A stretch of DNA of 13,897 nt from Polaromonas sp. (GTDB lineage: Bacteria; Pseudomonadota; Gammaproteobacteria; Burkholderiales; Burkholderiaceae_C), in the NCBI GenBank assembly GCA_013205645.1, contig JABMMH010000240.1, forward strand, positions 1 to 13,897, given 5' to 3'. The notes below the pieces were generated by a model, which was not told the origin of the DNA, made no database searches, and saw only the letters and a list, made by a program, of their open reading frames with translations. A program made the translations under genes and the position numbers. Of this stretch, positions 13,563-13,897 are shown piece by piece. Numbering within the stretch: the first letter of the stretch is position 1; each line of letters begins with the position of its first letter.

Positions 13563-13897
13563 TTAGCCGTAGACCGGGAAGCGGCTGGTCAAGGCGTGGA
13601 CCTTGGCGCGAACCGCGTCGATGTTGGCTGCATCGCGTGGGTTGTCCAACACGTCGGCTATCAGGTTGGCCGTCATGCGGGCCTCTTCGTCTTTGAAGCC
13701 GCGCGTGGTCATGGCCGGTGTGCCGATGCGCACGCCGCTGGTGACCATCGGCTTTTCAGGATCGTTCGGGATGGCGTTCTTGTTGATCGTCATGTGGGCG
13801 TTGCCCAGCACCGCTTCGGCTTCTTTGCCGGTGATGCCTTTGGCGCGCAAATCGACCAGCATGACGTGGCTTTCGGTGCGGCCGCTGACGATGCGCA
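13563..13897 (-). CDS. glyA: Serine hydroxymethyltransferase, C-terminal part
   Basis: GlyA interconverts serine and glycine with tetrahydrofolate, using pyridoxal phosphate. Only the last 111 codons are present; the 5' end lies beyond the right edge. The visible part includes RIVSGRTESHVMLVDLRAKG, the conserved NAIPNDPEKPMVTSGVRIGT with its arginine for the substrate carboxylate, and PAMTTRGFKDEE, ending FPVYG at a TAA. The catalytic lysine lies outside the window. It is probably co-transcribed with nrdR, 20 bp downstream. Confidence 0.97.
   Translation of the reverse strand, partial: RIVSGRTESHVMLVDLRAKGITGKEAEAVLGNAHMTINKNAIPNDPEKPMVTSGVRIGTPAMTTRGFKDEEARMTANLIADVLDNPRDAANIDAVRAKVHALTSRFPVYG

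Overview
The window is about 60% GC, apart from short AT-rich intergenic patches, and carries dense chromosomal housekeeping genes. Protein families and gene order (glyA-nrdR, a minor-pilin cluster, then ribD-ribE-ribB-ribH-nusB-aminotransferase-ybgC-tolQRA) point to a betaproteobacterium of the order Burkholderiales, most likely the family Comamonadaceae. Genus cannot be judged from this sequence. No tRNA, rRNA, CRISPR array, insertion sequence or phage gene was seen.

Layout. (1) 1-1853, minus strand: an HflK/HflC-type SPFH (band-7) membrane protein pair, with hflC running off the left edge. (2) 1854-2223: a 370-bp gene-free stretch holding a strong 12-bp hairpin and a 60-bp island of about 80% AT packed with palindromes. 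(3) 2224-9938, minus strand: ten closely packed co-directional genes, ribD, ribE, ribB(X), ribH, nusB, a class I aminotransferase, ybgC, tolQ, tolR and tolA. Spacings run from 8-bp overlaps to 85 bp, so they may form one long transcription unit. Its first half makes riboflavin, with NusB (an antitermination factor) in the middle; its second half makes the inner-membrane Tol energy-transducing complex. (4) 9939-10000: a 62-bp divergent promoter region. (5) 10001-13071, plus strand: five type IV minor pilin genes, fimT, pilV, pilW, pilX and a pilE-like gene, overlapping or nearly so. (6) 13099-13897, minus strand: nrdR preceded by the 3' end of glyA.

How the genes work together. RibD, the RibB domain, RibH and RibE cover most of riboflavin synthesis. 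The first step, GTP cyclohydrolase II, must be supplied from elsewhere, because the RibA-like half of the RibB protein has lost its zinc-binding cysteines (the ribBX arrangement). YbgC, TolQ, TolR and TolA are the cytoplasmic and inner-membrane part of the Tol-Pal envelope system, but tolB and pal do not follow tolA here. The minor pilins would prime type IV pilus assembly. FimT keeps a C-terminal GRxR motif linked to DNA binding during natural transformation. pilY1, usually found next to pilX, is absent.

The most notable points are the HflK/HflC pair, which looks like a second, non-canonical subfamily in an unusual place; the structured gene-free region between it and tolA; the missing tolB-pal and pilY1; the FimT GRxR motif; and a structured, RFN-free leader in front of ribE. 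I found no clear new defence or mobile system.
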